This document shows, in pieces, positions 44,576 to 54,428 of a stretch of 64,000 bases of DNA. Below the pieces are notes generated by a model. It was given only the letters and a program-made list of their open reading frames with translations, did not search any database and was not told where the DNA came from. Each line of letters starts with the position of its first letter. The first letter of the stretch is position 1. The translations under genes and the position numbers were made by a program. Source of the stretch: Deltaproteobacteria bacterium (lineage in GTDB: Bacteria > Myxococcota_A > UBA9160 > PR03). The stretch spans positions 47,801-111,800 of the forward strand of contig JAPSFT010000014.1 of assembly GCA_035063765.1 (NCBI GenBank). Direction: 5' to 3'.

Positions 44576-47500
44576 ATGACGCTCGACGGCGGTCTCTCTC
44601 GGCGGCACTTCCTGCGGATGGCAGGTGCCGTCGGACTCGGCACGGCGGCGCTTCCGAACGAGCTGCTCGCCAGCTACCAGTTCCTGAGCCCGACGGCGGT
44701 CGCCAACCCGCTCGCGCACTACCCGAACCGCGACTGGGAGGAGCAGTACCGCAAGATCTTCCGGACCGACGGCTCCTTCCACTTCCTGTGCGCGCCGAAC
44801 GACACCCACAACTGCCTCCTGCGCGCCTACACCAAGAACGGTGTGATCGTCCGCATCGAGCCGAGCTGGGGCTACGGCAAGGCGAAGGACCTGGACGGCA
44901 ACCAGGCCTCGGCGCGCTGGGACCCGCGCGGCTGCCAGAAGGGCTTCGCGCTCGGGCGGCGCGTGTACGGCGACCGCCGGATCGACGGCGCGCGCGTGCG
45001 GCGCGGGTTCCGCCAGTGGGTCGAGAAGGGCTGTCCGCGCGGTCCCGACGGGCGCCCGCCGGCGGAGCTGTTCCGGCGCGGCGCCGACGCCTGGGAGAAG
45101 GTCCCCTTCGAGAAGGCCTTCGACCTGCACGCGCGGGCGCTCGTCGACATCGCCCGCACCTACTCCGGCGAGGCCGGCGCCGAGCGGCTGCGCCAGCAGG
45201 GCTACGACCCCGCCATGATCGAGACCGCCGAGGGTGCCGGCACCCGGACCCTCAAGCACCGCGGCGGCATGCCGCTGCTCGGGCCGCTGCGGATCTACGG
45301 GCTCGCGCGCTTCGCCAACTCGCTCGCCCTGCTCGATGCCAAGGTCCGCGGCGTCGGGGCGGACGAGGCGAAGGGCGCCGTGAACTGGGACTCCTATGCC
45401 TGGCACACCGACCTGCCGCCGGGCCACCCCATGGCGACCGGGGAGCAGACCGTCGAGTTCGACCTGTTCTCGGCCGAGCGCTCCAAGCTCCTGATCGTGT
45501 GGGGCATGAACTGGGTCGCCACCAAGATGCCGGACGGCCACTGGCTCACCGAGGCGCGCCAGCGCGGCACCAAGGTGGTCGTGATCGCGTGCGAGTACAG
45601 CGCGACGGCCAACAAGGGCGACGAGGTGGTGGTCGTGCGCCCCGGGACCACGCCCGCCCTGGCGCTCGGCCTCGCCCAGGTGGTCCTGCGCGAGAAGCTC
45701 TACGACCCCGCGTTCGTGCGCGGCCACACCGACCTGCCGCTGCTGGTCCGGATGGACACGCTCGCCCTCTTGCGCGCCGACGAGCTGCCGGGCGCCGGCG
45801 CACCGAAGCCGCTCACGAACTACGTGCGCCTGCTCGAGGACGGCGAGAAGCCGCCCCCGGCCTACCAGCAGGACACCCAGCTCGTGCCGCGCAAGCTGCG
45901 CGAGGCCTGGGGCGACCTCGTGGTCTGGGACACCAAGGCCGAAGCCCCCGCGGTGATCAGCCGGGACGAGGTCGGCGCCCGCTTCGCCGCGCGCGGGATC
46001 GAGCCGGCACTCGAGGGCCGCTTCGAGGTGACGCTCGCGAGCGGAGAGACCGTCGAGGTCCGCCCCGCCTTCGAGCTGGTGCGCAGCTACGTCACGGACA
46101 ACTTCGACCCGAAGACCGTGTCGCGCATCACCTGGGCGCCGGAGAAGGCGATCGTCTCGCTCGCGCGCGAGATCGCGGCGAACCCCGAGCACGTGCTCTT
46201 CGCCCTCGGCATGGGCCCGAACCAGTTCTTCAACAACGACCTGAAGGACCGGGCGGTGTTCCTGCTCGCGGCGCTCACCCGCAACATCGGCTTCCTGGGC
46301 GGGAACATCGGCTCGTACTCCGGCAACTACCGGCTGACGCTGTTCGGCGGCGTGCCCCAGTGGGCGTCCGAGGACCCCTTCGACCTCGAGCTCGACCCGT
46401 CGAAGCCGGCGCACCAGCGCTACTACGTGCGCTTCGAGTCCGCCCATTACTTCAACTACGGCGATGCACCGCTGCGCGAGGGCAACAAGCTCTTCACGGG
46501 CAAGACCCATGTGCCGACGCCCAGCAAGGCACTGTTCCTCGCCAACTCGAACTCGATCCTGGGCAACGCCAAGTGGCACTTCGACGTGGTGCACAACACG
46601 CTGCCGAAGGTCGAGTGCGTCGCGTTCTCGGACTGGTGGTGGACGGCCTCGTGCGAGTACGCCGACGTCGTCTACGGGGTCGACTCCTGGGCCGAGTTCA
46701 AGCTCCCCGATGTCACGGCCTCCTCCACGAACCCCTTCCTCCAGGTCTTCCCGCGCACCCCGCTCGAGCGCATCTTCGACACCCGCAGCGACGCCCAGGT
46801 GCTGGCGGGCCTGTCGAAGCGGCTCGGCGAGCTGCTCGAGGAGCCGCGCTTCGTCGACGCCTGGAAGTTCGTGCACGAGGATCGCCCCGAGGTCTACCTG
46901 CAACGGATCCTGGACGGCAGCACGATCGCGCGCGGCTACCGGATCGAGGAGCTCGAGAAGAGCTGCGCCGCCGGCACGCCGGCGCTGATCATGTCCCGGA
47001 CCTATCCGCGGACGACGGGCTGGGAGCAGAGCCACGAGGACAAGCCCTGGTACACCCGGAGCGGTCGCATCGAGCTCTACCGCGGCGAGACGGAGTGGGT
47101 CGAGTCGGGCGAGAACCTGCCGGTCTACCGCGAGCCGGTCGATTCCACCTTCTACGAGCCCAACGTGCTGGTGGCGAAGCCGCACCCGGCGATCCGCCCG
47201 ATCGCTCCCGCCGGCTTCGGCATCCCGGACGACGACCGGCGCGCGCCGGTGCGGCAGGTACGCCACGTGGTGCGCTCCTGGCCGGAGGTCGAGAAGACCC
47301 GCCATCCGCTGGCCGCGGAGGGGCACCGCTTCGTCTACCACACGCCCAAGTACCGGCACGGCGTCCACACGACCCCTGCGGACACGGACGTGGTGGCGGT
47401 GTTCTTCGGGCCCTTCGGCGACATGTTCCGGCGCGACAAGCGCATGCCCTTCGTCACCGAGGGCTACGTGGACATCAACCCCGCCGACGCCCGCGAGCTC

Positions 47501-48061
47501 GGCATCGAGGACGGCGACTACGTCTGGATCCAGGGCGATCCGGCCGAGAAGCCCTTCCGTGGCTGGCAGCAGGACCCCGCCTTTGCGGAGGTGGCGAAGC
47601 TCGTGCTGCGGGCCCGCTACTACCCCGGCACGCCGCGGGGGGTGCTGCGCACCTTCCACAACATGTACGGCTCGACGATCGGCTCGGTGCAGGGCAGCCG
47701 CGAGCGGCCGGACGGGCTCGCGAAGAGCCCCACGACCGGATACCAGTCGATGTACCGGACCGGCTCGCATCAGAGCGCAACGCGCGCCTGGCTCAAGCCT
47801 ACGCTGATGACCGACTCGCTGACCCGGCGCAGCTCCTATGGGCAGATCGTCGGCACGGGCTTCGCCGTCGACGTCCACGGCCCGACCGGCTCGCCGCGCG
47901 AAGCCTTCGTGCGGATCGAGAAGGTCGAGGACGGCGGCATCGGGGGCGTGGGGAAGTGGCGGCCGGCCGCGCTCGGCTTCCGGCCGGCCAACGAGAACGA
48001 GGCGATGAAGCAGTACGTGGCCGGCGCCTTCGTCGAGGGCGGCGGGAAAGAGGAGGCCTGA
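44576..48061 (+). CDS. Type II DMSO-reductase-family molybdoenzyme alpha subunit, set 2
   Basis: A 1161-residue catalytic subunit, longer than set 1. The N-terminus [20 protein letters not shown] is a Tat signal. Candidate cluster ligands are Cys72, Cys80 and Cys120 with His69 or His78, in [20 protein letters not shown]; the Cys-Cys gap of seven is much wider than in NarG or EbdA. Asp279 in [11 protein letters not shown] matches the molybdenum-ligand Asp of the YCDLPP motif in NarG. Later motifs include [20 protein letters not shown] and [20 protein letters not shown]. An extra 120-residue insertion follows the cluster. Set 2 may have a different substrate. The 175-base gap upstream holds no recognised operator. 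Confidence 0.88.
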   Translation: MTLDGGLSRRHFLRMAGAVGLGTAALPNELLASYQFLSPTAVANPLAHYPNRDWEEQYRKIFRTDGSFHFLCAPNDTHNCLLRAYTKNGVIVRIEPSWGYGKAKDLDGNQASARWDPRGCQKGFALGRRVYGDRRIDGARVRRGFRQWVEKGCPRGPDGRPPAELFRRGADAWEKVPFEKAFDLHARALVDIARTYSGEAGAERLRQQGYDPAMIETAEGAGTRTLKHRGGMPLLGPLRIYGLARFANSLALLDAKVRGVGADEAKGAVNWDSYAWHTDLPPGHPMATGEQTVEFDLFSAERSKLLIVWGMNWVATKMPDGHWLTEARQRGTKVVVIACEYSATANKGDEVVVVRPGTTPALALGLAQVVLREKLYDPAFVRGHTDLPLLVRMDTLALLRADELPGAGAPKPLTNYVRLLEDGEKPPPAYQQDTQLVPRKLREAWGDLVVWDTKAEAPAVISRDEVGARFAARGIEPALEGRFEVTLASGETVEVRPAFELVRSYVTDNFDPKTVSRITWAPEKAIVSLAREIAANPEHVLFALGMGPNQFFNNDLKDRAVFLLAALTRNIGFLGGNIGSYSGNYRLTLFGGVPQWASEDPFDLELDPSKPAHQRYYVRFESAHYFNYGDAPLREGNKLFTGKTHVPTPSKALFLANSNSILGNAKWHFDVVHNTLPKVECVAFSDWWWTASCEYADVVYGVDSWAEFKLPDVTASSTNPFLQVFPRTPLERIFDTRSDAQVLAGLSKRLGELLEEPRFVDAWKFVHEDRPEVYLQRILDGSTIARGYRIEELEKSCAAGTPALIMSRTYPRTTGWEQSHEDKPWYTRSGRIELYRGETEWVESGENLPVYREPVDSTFYEPNVLVAKPHPAIRPIAPAGFGIPDDDRRAPVRQVRHVVRSWPEVEKTRHPLAAEGHRFVYHTPKYRHGVHTTPADTDVVAVFFGPFGDMFRRDKRMPFVTEGYVDINPADARELGIEDGDYVWIQGDPAEKPFRGWQQDPAFAEVAKLVLRARYYPGTPRGVLRTFHNMYGSTIGSVQGSRERPDGLAKSPTTGYQSMYRTGSHQSATRAWLKPTLMTDSLTRRSSYGQIVGTGFAVDVHGPTGSPREAFVRIEKVEDGGIGGVGKWRPAALGFRPANENEAMKQYVAGAFVEGGGKEEA

Positions 48062-48068
48062 AGCGGCC

Positions 48069-49199
48069 ATGGCGCGCGTCTTCAACTGGCAGATCGGCCG
48101 TGAGATGGACTACCCCTACGAGGAGGCCCGCCCGCAGCGGCAGTTCGCCGCCGTCTTCGACACCAACAAGTGCATTGCCTGCCAGAGCTGCACGATCGGC
48201 TGCAAGTCGGCGTGGACCAGCGGCCGCGGGCAGGAGTACATGTTCTGGAACAACGTCGAGACCAAGCCCTACGGGTTCTTCCCGCTGGGCTGGGACGTCC
48301 GGATCCTCGACAAGCTCGGCGTGCGCGAGATGGGCGGGGCCGTCTACGAGGGCAAGACGCTCTTCGAGTCGGCACCGAACGGCGAGCGCGTGCTCGGCTA
48401 CCTGCCCGACGAGTCGGACTGGACGCACGTGAACATCGGCGAGGACGACTCGGCCGGGGACGGCATCGAGCGGGGCGCCCACCTCGCGATGCCCCACGTG
48501 CAGTGGATGTTCTACCTGGCCCGGATCTGCAACCACTGCACCTATCCGGCCTGCCTGGCGGCCTGCCCGCGCCAGTCGATCTACAAGCGCCCCGAGGACG
48601 GCGTGGTGCTGATCGACCAGACCCGCTGCCGTGGCTATCGCGAGTGCGTGAAGGGCTGCCCCTACAAGAAGACCTTCTACAACCCGGTGACGCGCGTCTC
48701 CGAGAAGTGCATCGCGTGCTACCCGCGGATCGAGGAGGGCCTCCAGTCCACCTGCATGAACGCCTGCATCGGCAAGATCCGGCTCCAGGGCTTCATCTCG
48801 AAGCCGGACCAGGTGCGCGAGGACAACCCGATCGACTTCCTGGTGCACGTGCGCAAGGTGGCGAAGCCTCTCTACCCGCAGTTCGGGCTCGAGCCGAACG
48901 TCTACTACGTGCCGCCCATCCACGTGCCGGCCTCGTTCCTGCGCCAGATGTTCGGCTATGGCGTCGAGGACGCGGTGGCGGCCTACCGGCGGCTGCCGGA
49001 CGACAAGGACCTGATGGCGGCGGTGGCGGTGTTCGGCAACTCCCCGTTCATCGTCCACCGCTTCAAGCGCGAAGGCGATCTCGCCCTCGGCTTCGACGAG
49101 CAGGGCACGGAGATCGTGCGCGTCCCGATCCACGAGCCGGCGATCATCCGGGCCTTCGAGGATCCGGCTCGCGCCACCTTCCGCCACAACATCACCTGA
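48069..49199 (+). CDS. Iron-sulfur beta subunit, NarH/EbdB type, set 2
   Basis: A 376-residue electron-transfer subunit. Cysteine motifs are [11 protein letters not shown] (Cys35, 38, 41, 45), [29 protein letters not shown] and [20 protein letters not shown]. Tyr replaces one Cys of the third motif, as in set 1, which predicts one [3Fe-4S] and three [4Fe-4S] clusters. The end [20 protein letters not shown] is typical of the ethylbenzene dehydrogenase and DMS dehydrogenase beta subunits. The ATG lies seven bases after the alpha stop. It links alpha to the heme subunit that follows. Confidence 0.92.
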   Translation: MARVFNWQIGREMDYPYEEARPQRQFAAVFDTNKCIACQSCTIGCKSAWTSGRGQEYMFWNNVETKPYGFFPLGWDVRILDKLGVREMGGAVYEGKTLFESAPNGERVLGYLPDESDWTHVNIGEDDSAGDGIERGAHLAMPHVQWMFYLARICNHCTYPACLAACPRQSIYKRPEDGVVLIDQTRCRGYRECVKGCPYKKTFYNPVTRVSEKCIACYPRIEEGLQSTCMNACIGKIRLQGFISKPDQVREDNPIDFLVHVRKVAKPLYPQFGLEPNVYYVPPIHVPASFLRQMFGYGVEDAVAAYRRLPDDKDLMAAVAVFGNSPFIVHRFKREGDLALGFDEQGTEIVRVPIHEPAIIRAFEDPARATFRHNIT

Positions 49200-49206
49200 G
49201 GTCGAG

Positions 49207-50040
49207 ATGAGACGGCTCCTTGCGTGGACGATCCTTGCCTTGGCGCTCCCGGCCGCCGCCGGCGCGCAGTCGGGACCGGCGGTGGTGACGGCGCTGGCCG
49301 TGTCCGGCCGCGGGCCGATCGAGGGCCCCGAGTCCTTCGCCGGCGCGACGGCCGTCCCCGTCGCGCTGATCCCCCAGCTCATGGCGACGCCCCACGCGCC
49401 GGCGCCCTCGGTCGGGACGGTCACGGTGCGGGCGGTCCGCAACCGCGATCACGTGGGCTTCCTGCTCGAGTGGCAGGACGCGACGGCTGGCGCCCGCACG
49501 GCGCTGACGGGCTTCGGGGACATGGCGGCGGTGGCGTTTCCGGTGCAGGTGTCCGCGGTTCCGCCCGCGCCGTTCATGGGCAACCCTGGCGGCCGCGTGC
49601 AGATCCTCCAGTGGCGGGCGGACTGGCAGACCGACGTCGAACGGGGTCCGATCACGCTGGCCGAGCTCTACCCGCACGCCTACGGATCGGACTTCTACGT
49701 CGACGAGCACGTCTCGAAGGCCGACGCCGAGCCCTACCGCTTCTCGGCGCGCCAGGCGATGGGCCCGCAGCACGGCACGGCCGTGCAGGACCTCATGGCG
49801 GAGGGCTTCGGGTCGCTGACCCCGCGCGCGCAGCAGATGGGCCGGGGGGAGGGGACGCACGACGGCTCGAGCTGGCGGGTGGTGATCACGCGCCCGCAGG
49901 CCGGCGACGGGGAGTCGTCCGCAGCGCTCGTGCCGGGCACGAAGACCCAGCTCGCCATCGCGGTATGGGACGGCGCCAAGAACGAGGTGGGATCGCGCAA
50001 GGGGTGGGCGGGCTGGATCCCGCTCGAGATCGCCCCGTGA
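49207..50040 (+). CDS. Type II gamma subunit, ethylbenzene dehydrogenase-type heme b, set 2
   Basis: A 277-residue exported protein. The signal peptide is RRLLAWTILALALPAAAGAQ, cleaved near AGA-QSG. The heme-b ligands are likely Met124 (PAPFMGNPGGRVQILQWRAD) and Lys265 (VGSRKGWAGWIPLEI), matching Met111 and Lys204 of set 1. It would accept electrons from the beta subunit in the periplasm and pass them to a soluble carrier. It starts seven bases after the beta stop, and its stop overlaps the chaperone start (GTGA). The Sec signal contrasts with the signal-less set 1 gamma. Confidence 0.85.
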   Translation: MRRLLAWTILALALPAAAGAQSGPAVVTALAVSGRGPIEGPESFAGATAVPVALIPQLMATPHAPAPSVGTVTVRAVRNRDHVGFLLEWQDATAGARTALTGFGDMAAVAFPVQVSAVPPAPFMGNPGGRVQILQWRADWQTDVERGPITLAELYPHAYGSDFYVDEHVSKADAEPYRFSARQAMGPQHGTAVQDLMAEGFGSLTPRAQQMGRGEGTHDGSSWRVVITRPQAGDGESSAALVPGTKTQLAIAVWDGAKNEVGSRKGWAGWIPLEIAP

Positions 50041-50738
50041 GGAGCGGGGCTTCGCTGCAGAGCGCGCTCGAGCGCGCGCACGCCTTCCGGACGCTCGCAC
50101 GCTCCTTCGCGCCTCCGCGCGAGGACGCCGCGTGCGAGGCCGATCTCGCCGCCTGGGCGCAGCGTGCGGAGGGGAGCCTGCGGCGATCGCTCGACGAGGC
50201 GCGGCGGCTCGCGGCGTGCTCCGCGGCGCTCGGTGACGAGCACGAGCGGCTGTTCGGAGGGCGCGGGGGCGGTGTGCCCGCGCGCGAGACGAGCTACGCG
50301 GACGCGCGGCGCATCGCACCGACCGACCTCGCCGACCTCGCGGGGTTCCTCGAGGCCTTCGGGGTCTCGGCCGCGGGCGCGCCGCCCGACCACGTCGGCA
50401 CCGAGCTCGAGCTGGCCTCGCTGCTCGCGCTGAAGGAGGCCTACGCGGACGCCGAGGGCTGGCCCGAGCGCGCCGAGCTGGCCCGCCACGCCTACGAAGA
50501 GCTGCTACGCGCCCACCTGGCACGCTGGCTCCCGCGCTTCGCGGCGCGCGTGCAGGAGGCCGCGCCGGACTCGTTCTACGCGGCCGTGGCCGGCGTGCTG
50601 GCGCAGCTGATCGACGAGGAGAGCGCGCGTGTCGGCGTCGAGGTGACCTGCGATTCCGCGCCGCTCGCGCGCGACGACGACGAACCCTTCGACTGCGCGA
50701 GCGCGTGTCCGCAGGCCGCCGCGGGGCGCTGCGACTGA
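50037..50738 (+). CDS. TorD-type assembly chaperone, set 2
   Basis: A 233-residue helical cytoplasmic protein with the TorD-family segments LGDEHERLFGGRGGGVPARE and PTDLADLAGFLEAFGV, followed by ELELASLLALKEAYADAEGW. It should mature the set 2 alpha subunit. Unlike set 1 it ends with a cysteine-rich tail, TCDSAP, then FDCASACPQAAAGRC, four Cys in 30 residues, which may bind metal. GTG start overlapping the gamma stop. It ends the operon and converges on the surface glycosidase gene 19 bases away. Confidence 0.78.
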   Translation: MRSGASLQSALERAHAFRTLARSFAPPREDAACEADLAAWAQRAEGSLRRSLDEARRLAACSAALGDEHERLFGGRGGGVPARETSYADARRIAPTDLADLAGFLEAFGVSAAGAPPDHVGTELELASLLALKEAYADAEGWPERAELARHAYEELLRAHLARWLPRFAARVQEAAPDSFYAAVAGVLAQLIDEESARVGVEVTCDSAPLARDDDEPFDCASACPQAAAGRCD

Positions 50739-50757
50739 CGAGCCCGGCGCCGGCCCG

Positions 50758-52536
50758 CTACGCCCGCTCGCGGTGCCTCGCGAGCGCGGCGAGGGCGCAC
50801 AGGGCGGCGAGCCCGCCAGCCCCTGCCCCGGGCTCCGGTGCCGCCCGCCGCAGCGGCGTCTCGCCGTTGATGCGCGTCATCCGCTCGACGAGCGGCTCGT
50901 GCGGGTCGTCCTCGATGTCGACGAGGCCGATCAGCTGGTTCTCGCCGTCGGAGCGGCCCTCGACGGGCTGGTCGCTCCACTCGAACCAGTGGGTCCCCAC
51001 CACGAACGGCCGCGCCAGCATCTCGTCCTGGTAGCGCGTGTAGGCGGCCACCCGCTCGGTCTCGTCGGCGACCTCCGGGAGCCCCACCGGCCAGCTCGCG
51101 ATTCCCTCCCGCGCGAGCCGGTAGAACCACTCGGTGATCATCTGGGGCCTGCCCGTCAGCTCGTAGACGGTGTCGAGGTCGGTGAAGGGCCCGTCGAGGA
51201 ACAGGTTGCCGAGCGCGCCGAGGTCGCCGGCCAGCGCCAGCACCCCGGGATGGAACTCGTAATCGTTGAGGCTCACGACGTCCACCCACGGGCCGGCGGC
51301 CTCGATCACGCGCCGCGAGGTGAAGGGCGGGGAGAAGCGCGCGCCGAGGATCAGCAGCTCCGGGTCGAGCGCCCGCAGCGCGTCGTGCACCACCTGGAAG
51401 TAGCGGGACGCGGCAACGCCGAGGAACGCCTGGCGTGCGTCCTGGCGCTCCGGGGACTCGAGGAAGATGTTCGTGCCCAGGGCCGTGAGCCCCTGCAGCT
51501 CGTCGAAGCTCGCGAGCTGCACGCCCCAGACCTGGTTGAAGAGCCCGACGTCGCCCCCGTAGCGCTCCTCGAAGAACTCCTGGAGGGCCACCTTGCCGGG
51601 AGCGCCGGCCGGCAGCGTCAGGAAGGCGTCCACCCAGGTGCCTACCTGGAAGATCCCGGGTCCCCAGGCGAGCTCGTTGTCGCTGTACACACCGATGCAC
51701 CAGGGATTCTGGGCGCAGGCGGCGAGCTCCCCGGCGTGGGCCGCCGCGGCCGCCGGGAAGGAGGGGTCGAAGACGTCGTGCGGCGCGCGACCCGTGAGGC
51801 CGGCCGGCCAGCCGGGCACCGCGGGCGCGAGCCGCAGGAAGCTCCCGTTCACCGCGAAGGGGATGCGGTCCGCGAACAGCGTGGTGTCGCTCCAGCCGCC
51901 GACGCAGCTCAGGTTCCAGGCCCGGAAGCGGTCCTGGGCCACCTCTGCCCACGCTGCCTCGCTCCCGTAGCGGTCGAGGACGTTGTCGTGGTAGGGGCTC
52001 GTCCCGAGTGAGGGCACGAAGTCGCCGAAGGGGTCGAAGCCGGTCACGCCGGCGCAGTAGAACGCGTGGCCTTCCGGGGTGACCAGCCACCAGACCCCGT
52101 CGATCGACTCGACGCGGAAGCGGCCCGTGGCCTCGCGCGCGATGGCCTTCCAGCCGCCGTAACGGTCCATCTCGAGCCAGGTGAGCGCGGCCGGGTCGAA
52201 GGGCACGCCCTGGTCGTGGCGGATGCGGAACCCGTCCGTGCTCGCGACCGTGGCGCCGGATGCCACCGGGCCGAAGCGCAGCGCGCCGTCGAGGATCTCG
52301 GTCGCGGCGCTGCGGCTCGTGACCCAGGCCAGGATCTCGTCCGGCTCGGCGCCCTGGTTCGTGAGGCGAGCCTCGAAGTCGTACTCCCAGTGGGTGGGCG
52401 AAACCGGTCGCGCCGCCACCTCCCAGTACTCGAGAACGAAGCTGCCGAGCTCGACGCGGTGGACGACCGGGTCGCAGCCGGACGCCGGAGCCAGGAGGGC
52501 GGCGAGCAGGAGGAGGCGGAGGGCGGCCGCGGCCAA
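50758..52536 (-). CDS. Putative glycoside hydrolase lipoprotein with PEP-CTERM-like tail
   Basis: A 592-residue exported protein. It begins with AAAALRLLLLAALLAPASGC, a lipobox ending in Cys. The core has the (beta/alpha)8 hydrolase look of GH50/GH42-type enzymes: GVWWLVTPEGHAFYCAGVTG, CIGVYSDNELAWGPGIF (possible acid/base Glu after Asn) and MITEWFYRLAR (possible nucleophile Glu). The C-terminus is APEPGAGAGGLAALCALAAL then ARHRERA, a PEP-CTERM-like tail. The TTG start is chosen because AGGGAG sits at 52542-52547. Substrate is unknown; an outer-membrane or surface position is expected. Confidence 0.7.
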   Translation of the reverse strand: MAAAALRLLLLAALLAPASGCDPVVHRVELGSFVLEYWEVAARPVSPTHWEYDFEARLTNQGAEPDEILAWVTSRSAATEILDGALRFGPVASGATVASTDGFRIRHDQGVPFDPAALTWLEMDRYGGWKAIAREATGRFRVESIDGVWWLVTPEGHAFYCAGVTGFDPFGDFVPSLGTSPYHDNVLDRYGSEAAWAEVAQDRFRAWNLSCVGGWSDTTLFADRIPFAVNGSFLRLAPAVPGWPAGLTGRAPHDVFDPSFPAAAAAHAGELAACAQNPWCIGVYSDNELAWGPGIFQVGTWVDAFLTLPAGAPGKVALQEFFEERYGGDVGLFNQVWGVQLASFDELQGLTALGTNIFLESPERQDARQAFLGVAASRYFQVVHDALRALDPELLILGARFSPPFTSRRVIEAAGPWVDVVSLNDYEFHPGVLALAGDLGALGNLFLDGPFTDLDTVYELTGRPQMITEWFYRLAREGIASWPVGLPEVADETERVAAYTRYQDEMLARPFVVGTHWFEWSDQPVEGRSDGENQLIGLVDIEDDPHEPLVERMTRINGETPLRRAAPEPGAGAGGLAALCALAALARHRERA

Positions 52537-54296
52537 GAGAGCTCCCTTCGAGAGGCGGGGATCCAGGCACGGGTGCGCGATGCTAGCCCGCCTCGCCCGG
52601 GCACGGGTTCCGGGCGGGAGCCGGGGGCGCGGAGCGCTCGCGTTCGGCGCAGGCGACGCGGGGATACCTGCCGCGCGAGCGCGGCGAGTGCGCACAGGGC
52701 GGCGAGCGCACCCGCTCCCGCCTCCGGCTCCGGCGCCGCGCGCGTGAAGCCGCCGCGGCTGGTCGCCCAGACGAGGCGGGCACCCGCGCTGCCCGGCAGC
52801 TCGTGGGCGACGAGGCCCATGCTCGTGGTGCCGCTCAGCACCTCGAGCGCGGGGTCGGCGTCGATGTTCGCGAGCGTGGGCGCGCCGAGCGCGCCGCTCC
52901 AGCTCTTCCCGTTGCGGGCGATCGGGACGCTCGCGAGCGGCTGACCCTGCCAGTCCACGATCCGCAGCTCGCCGTCCAGGTTCGAGCCCTTCCCGGTCCA
53001 GACGTGGAAGAGCACCTCGAGCCGGCCGTCGCCGTCGAGATCGGCGGACACGGCCTCCGAGGCGAAGCGGATCCCCGCTGCGGCGCCGGGGTTCAGGTCG
53101 ATCGGCCAGCCGTGCTTCTCGGTGCCGTCCAGCCAGAAGGCGTGCAGGCGGCCGTCCGAGGACGGGAACACGATCTCGCGCAGCTCGTCGCCGTCGAGGT
53201 CCACGACCATCGGGTTCGGCTGGACGCTCTCGATCTCGTCGTAGTCGACCGAGAGCGGCGCCGAGGCTGCGTCTGGATCCGGTGTCACCGACCAGTCGTA
53301 GGGGCCCGCGGCCCAGCGCCGGCGGTCGGGCGCGAAGACGACGGGGAGCTGGAAGAGCAGGTCGTAGCTCACGCAGGGGTCGTAGAAGTCGCCGACGATC
53401 ACGGTCTCGGGCACGCCGTCGCGGTCGAGGTCGGAGACGACGGGCGCGGCGCTCGCCAGGTTCGGCCGCCGGTGATCGCGGGCGGCGCTCCCGCAGTCGA
53501 CGTAGCCGAAGAGGTCGACCGCCTCCTCGAAGTGCACGCCCACCTGGGCCCAGACCCGGCGGTCGCCGAAGCCCCGGAAGACCTCGCTCACGCCGCGCTG
53601 CGTTCCGTCGGCCTCGAAGGTCGCCAGGTAGTGCACGTCGCTCGTCGCGACCACCTCGGGCAGGCCGTCGCCGTCGAGGTCGCCGGCGCCGAGGTTCTGG
53701 TTGTAGCAGCCGGCGGCGTAGCCGAGGTCGCCGCCCTGGAGCCGCGGCCAGCCCGGGCGCGTGGCACCGTTGCTCTGCACGACGCTCCACACGGTCGGGC
53801 CGCTGCCGGTGCGGCCGGTGAGCAGCTCGAGCGCGCCGTCGCCGTCGAGGTCGGCGGCCGCCAGGCTGCGCAGCTCGTTGGACGTGCCGAAGGGCTGGGT
53901 GGGGAAGCCCGGCTCGGGGCTCCCCGTTCCGTCCAGCACGACGAGCTCGCCGTGTCCGTTGCCGATCGCGATCTCGAGCCCGGGCGTGCCGTCGAGGTCG
54001 GCGACGACCGGGCTCGGCCACAGGCGCCCGTGGTTGCCGCTCGGCGGCCAGGTCCACTCGAGCGTGCCCGTGGCGCCGTCCACGGCCATCAGGCGGTAGC
54101 CGCCCCAGAGCACCTCGACCTGGCCGTCGCCGTCGACGTCGCCCACCGCGGGGGAGGCATACCAGCCCGTGTCGCAGTAGCCGGCCGGGCAGCGCGACCA
54201 CTCGAAGACCGGCGGGGCCGGCAGGCCGGCGCCGGCATCGGGCGCGAACGTGCCGAGGGCGAGGGCGATCGGGAGGAGGGCGCGGCAGCGCGACAT
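52044..54296 (-). CDS. FG-GAP/VCBS beta-propeller surface protein, C-terminus probably frameshifted
   Basis: A 750-codon open frame. A signal peptide starts MSRCRALLPIALALGTFAPD. Then come repeated FG-GAP/VCBS blades: VGDVDGDGQVEVLWGG, VADLDGTPGLEIAIGNG, AADLDGDGALELLTGR, AGDLDGDGLPEVVATS, VSDLDRDGVPETVIVG, VVDLDGDELREIVFPS and SADLDGDGRLEVLFHV, each with a calcium-type Asp loop. The protein should end after the PEP-CTERM-like tail AAPEPEAGAGALAALCALAA near 52675, but this frame runs on to 52044 across 490 bases of the glycosidase gene. In a neighbouring frame a stop falls at 52583. A small indel or stop loss is likely. The ATG has GAGGGGG directly upstream. Confidence 0.7.
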   Translation of the reverse strand: MSRCRALLPIALALGTFAPDAGAGLPAPPVFEWSRCPAGYCDTGWYASPAVGDVDGDGQVEVLWGGYRLMAVDGATGTLEWTWPPSGNHGRLWPSPVVADLDGTPGLEIAIGNGHGELVVLDGTGSPEPGFPTQPFGTSNELRSLAAADLDGDGALELLTGRTGSGPTVWSVVQSNGATRPGWPRLQGGDLGYAAGCYNQNLGAGDLDGDGLPEVVATSDVHYLATFEADGTQRGVSEVFRGFGDRRVWAQVGVHFEEAVDLFGYVDCGSAARDHRRPNLASAAPVVSDLDRDGVPETVIVGDFYDPCVSYDLLFQLPVVFAPDRRRWAAGPYDWSVTPDPDAASAPLSVDYDEIESVQPNPMVVDLDGDELREIVFPSSDGRLHAFWLDGTEKHGWPIDLNPGAAAGIRFASEAVSADLDGDGRLEVLFHVWTGKGSNLDGELRIVDWQGQPLASVPIARNGKSWSGALGAPTLANIDADPALEVLSGTTSMGLVAHELPGSAGARLVWATSRGGFTRAAPEPEAGAGALAALCALAALARQVSPRRLRRTRALRAPGSRPEPVPGRGGLASRTRAWIPASRRELSWPRPPSASSCSPPSWLRRPAATRSSTASSSAASFSSTGRWRRDRFRPPTGSTTSRLASRTRAPSRTRSWPGSRAAAPRPRSSTARCASARWHPAPRSRARTGSASATTRACPSTRPRSPGSRWTVTAAGRPSRARPRAASASSRSTGSGGWSPRKATRSTAPA

Positions 54297-54386
54297 CCCC
54301 CTCGTCTCGGCCGGGCGGGCGCCCGGGCGAGGTGACGGGGCGCACCGGTGGCGGAACGGGCGGTGCCCGGTACCTTCCCGCGTACA

Positions 54387-54411
54387 GGAATCGTGTTCCG
54401 TATTCTGGAAC
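54387..54411. promoter_or_regulatory. Candidate IclR operator
   Basis: GGAA-TCGTG-TTCC (54387-54399) overlaps GTTCC-GTATTCT-GGAAC (54395-54411), giving interleaved inverted half-sites 18 bases before the IclR-type start. GTATTCT could serve as a -10. IclR-family proteins often bind such GGAA/TTCC-type palindromes in their own promoters, so autoregulation and control of the divergent surface-protein gene are plausible. Confidence 0.45.
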
Positions 54412-54428
54412 GACCCCGAGGAGCTGCC

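Noticed and set aside
42770..48085. A 1771-codon open frame on the minus strand
   Set aside because: It lies antisense to the acyl-CoA synthetase and the set 2 alpha subunit, which have clear domain motifs. Very long antisense frames are expected in DNA this GC-rich because stop codons are rare.
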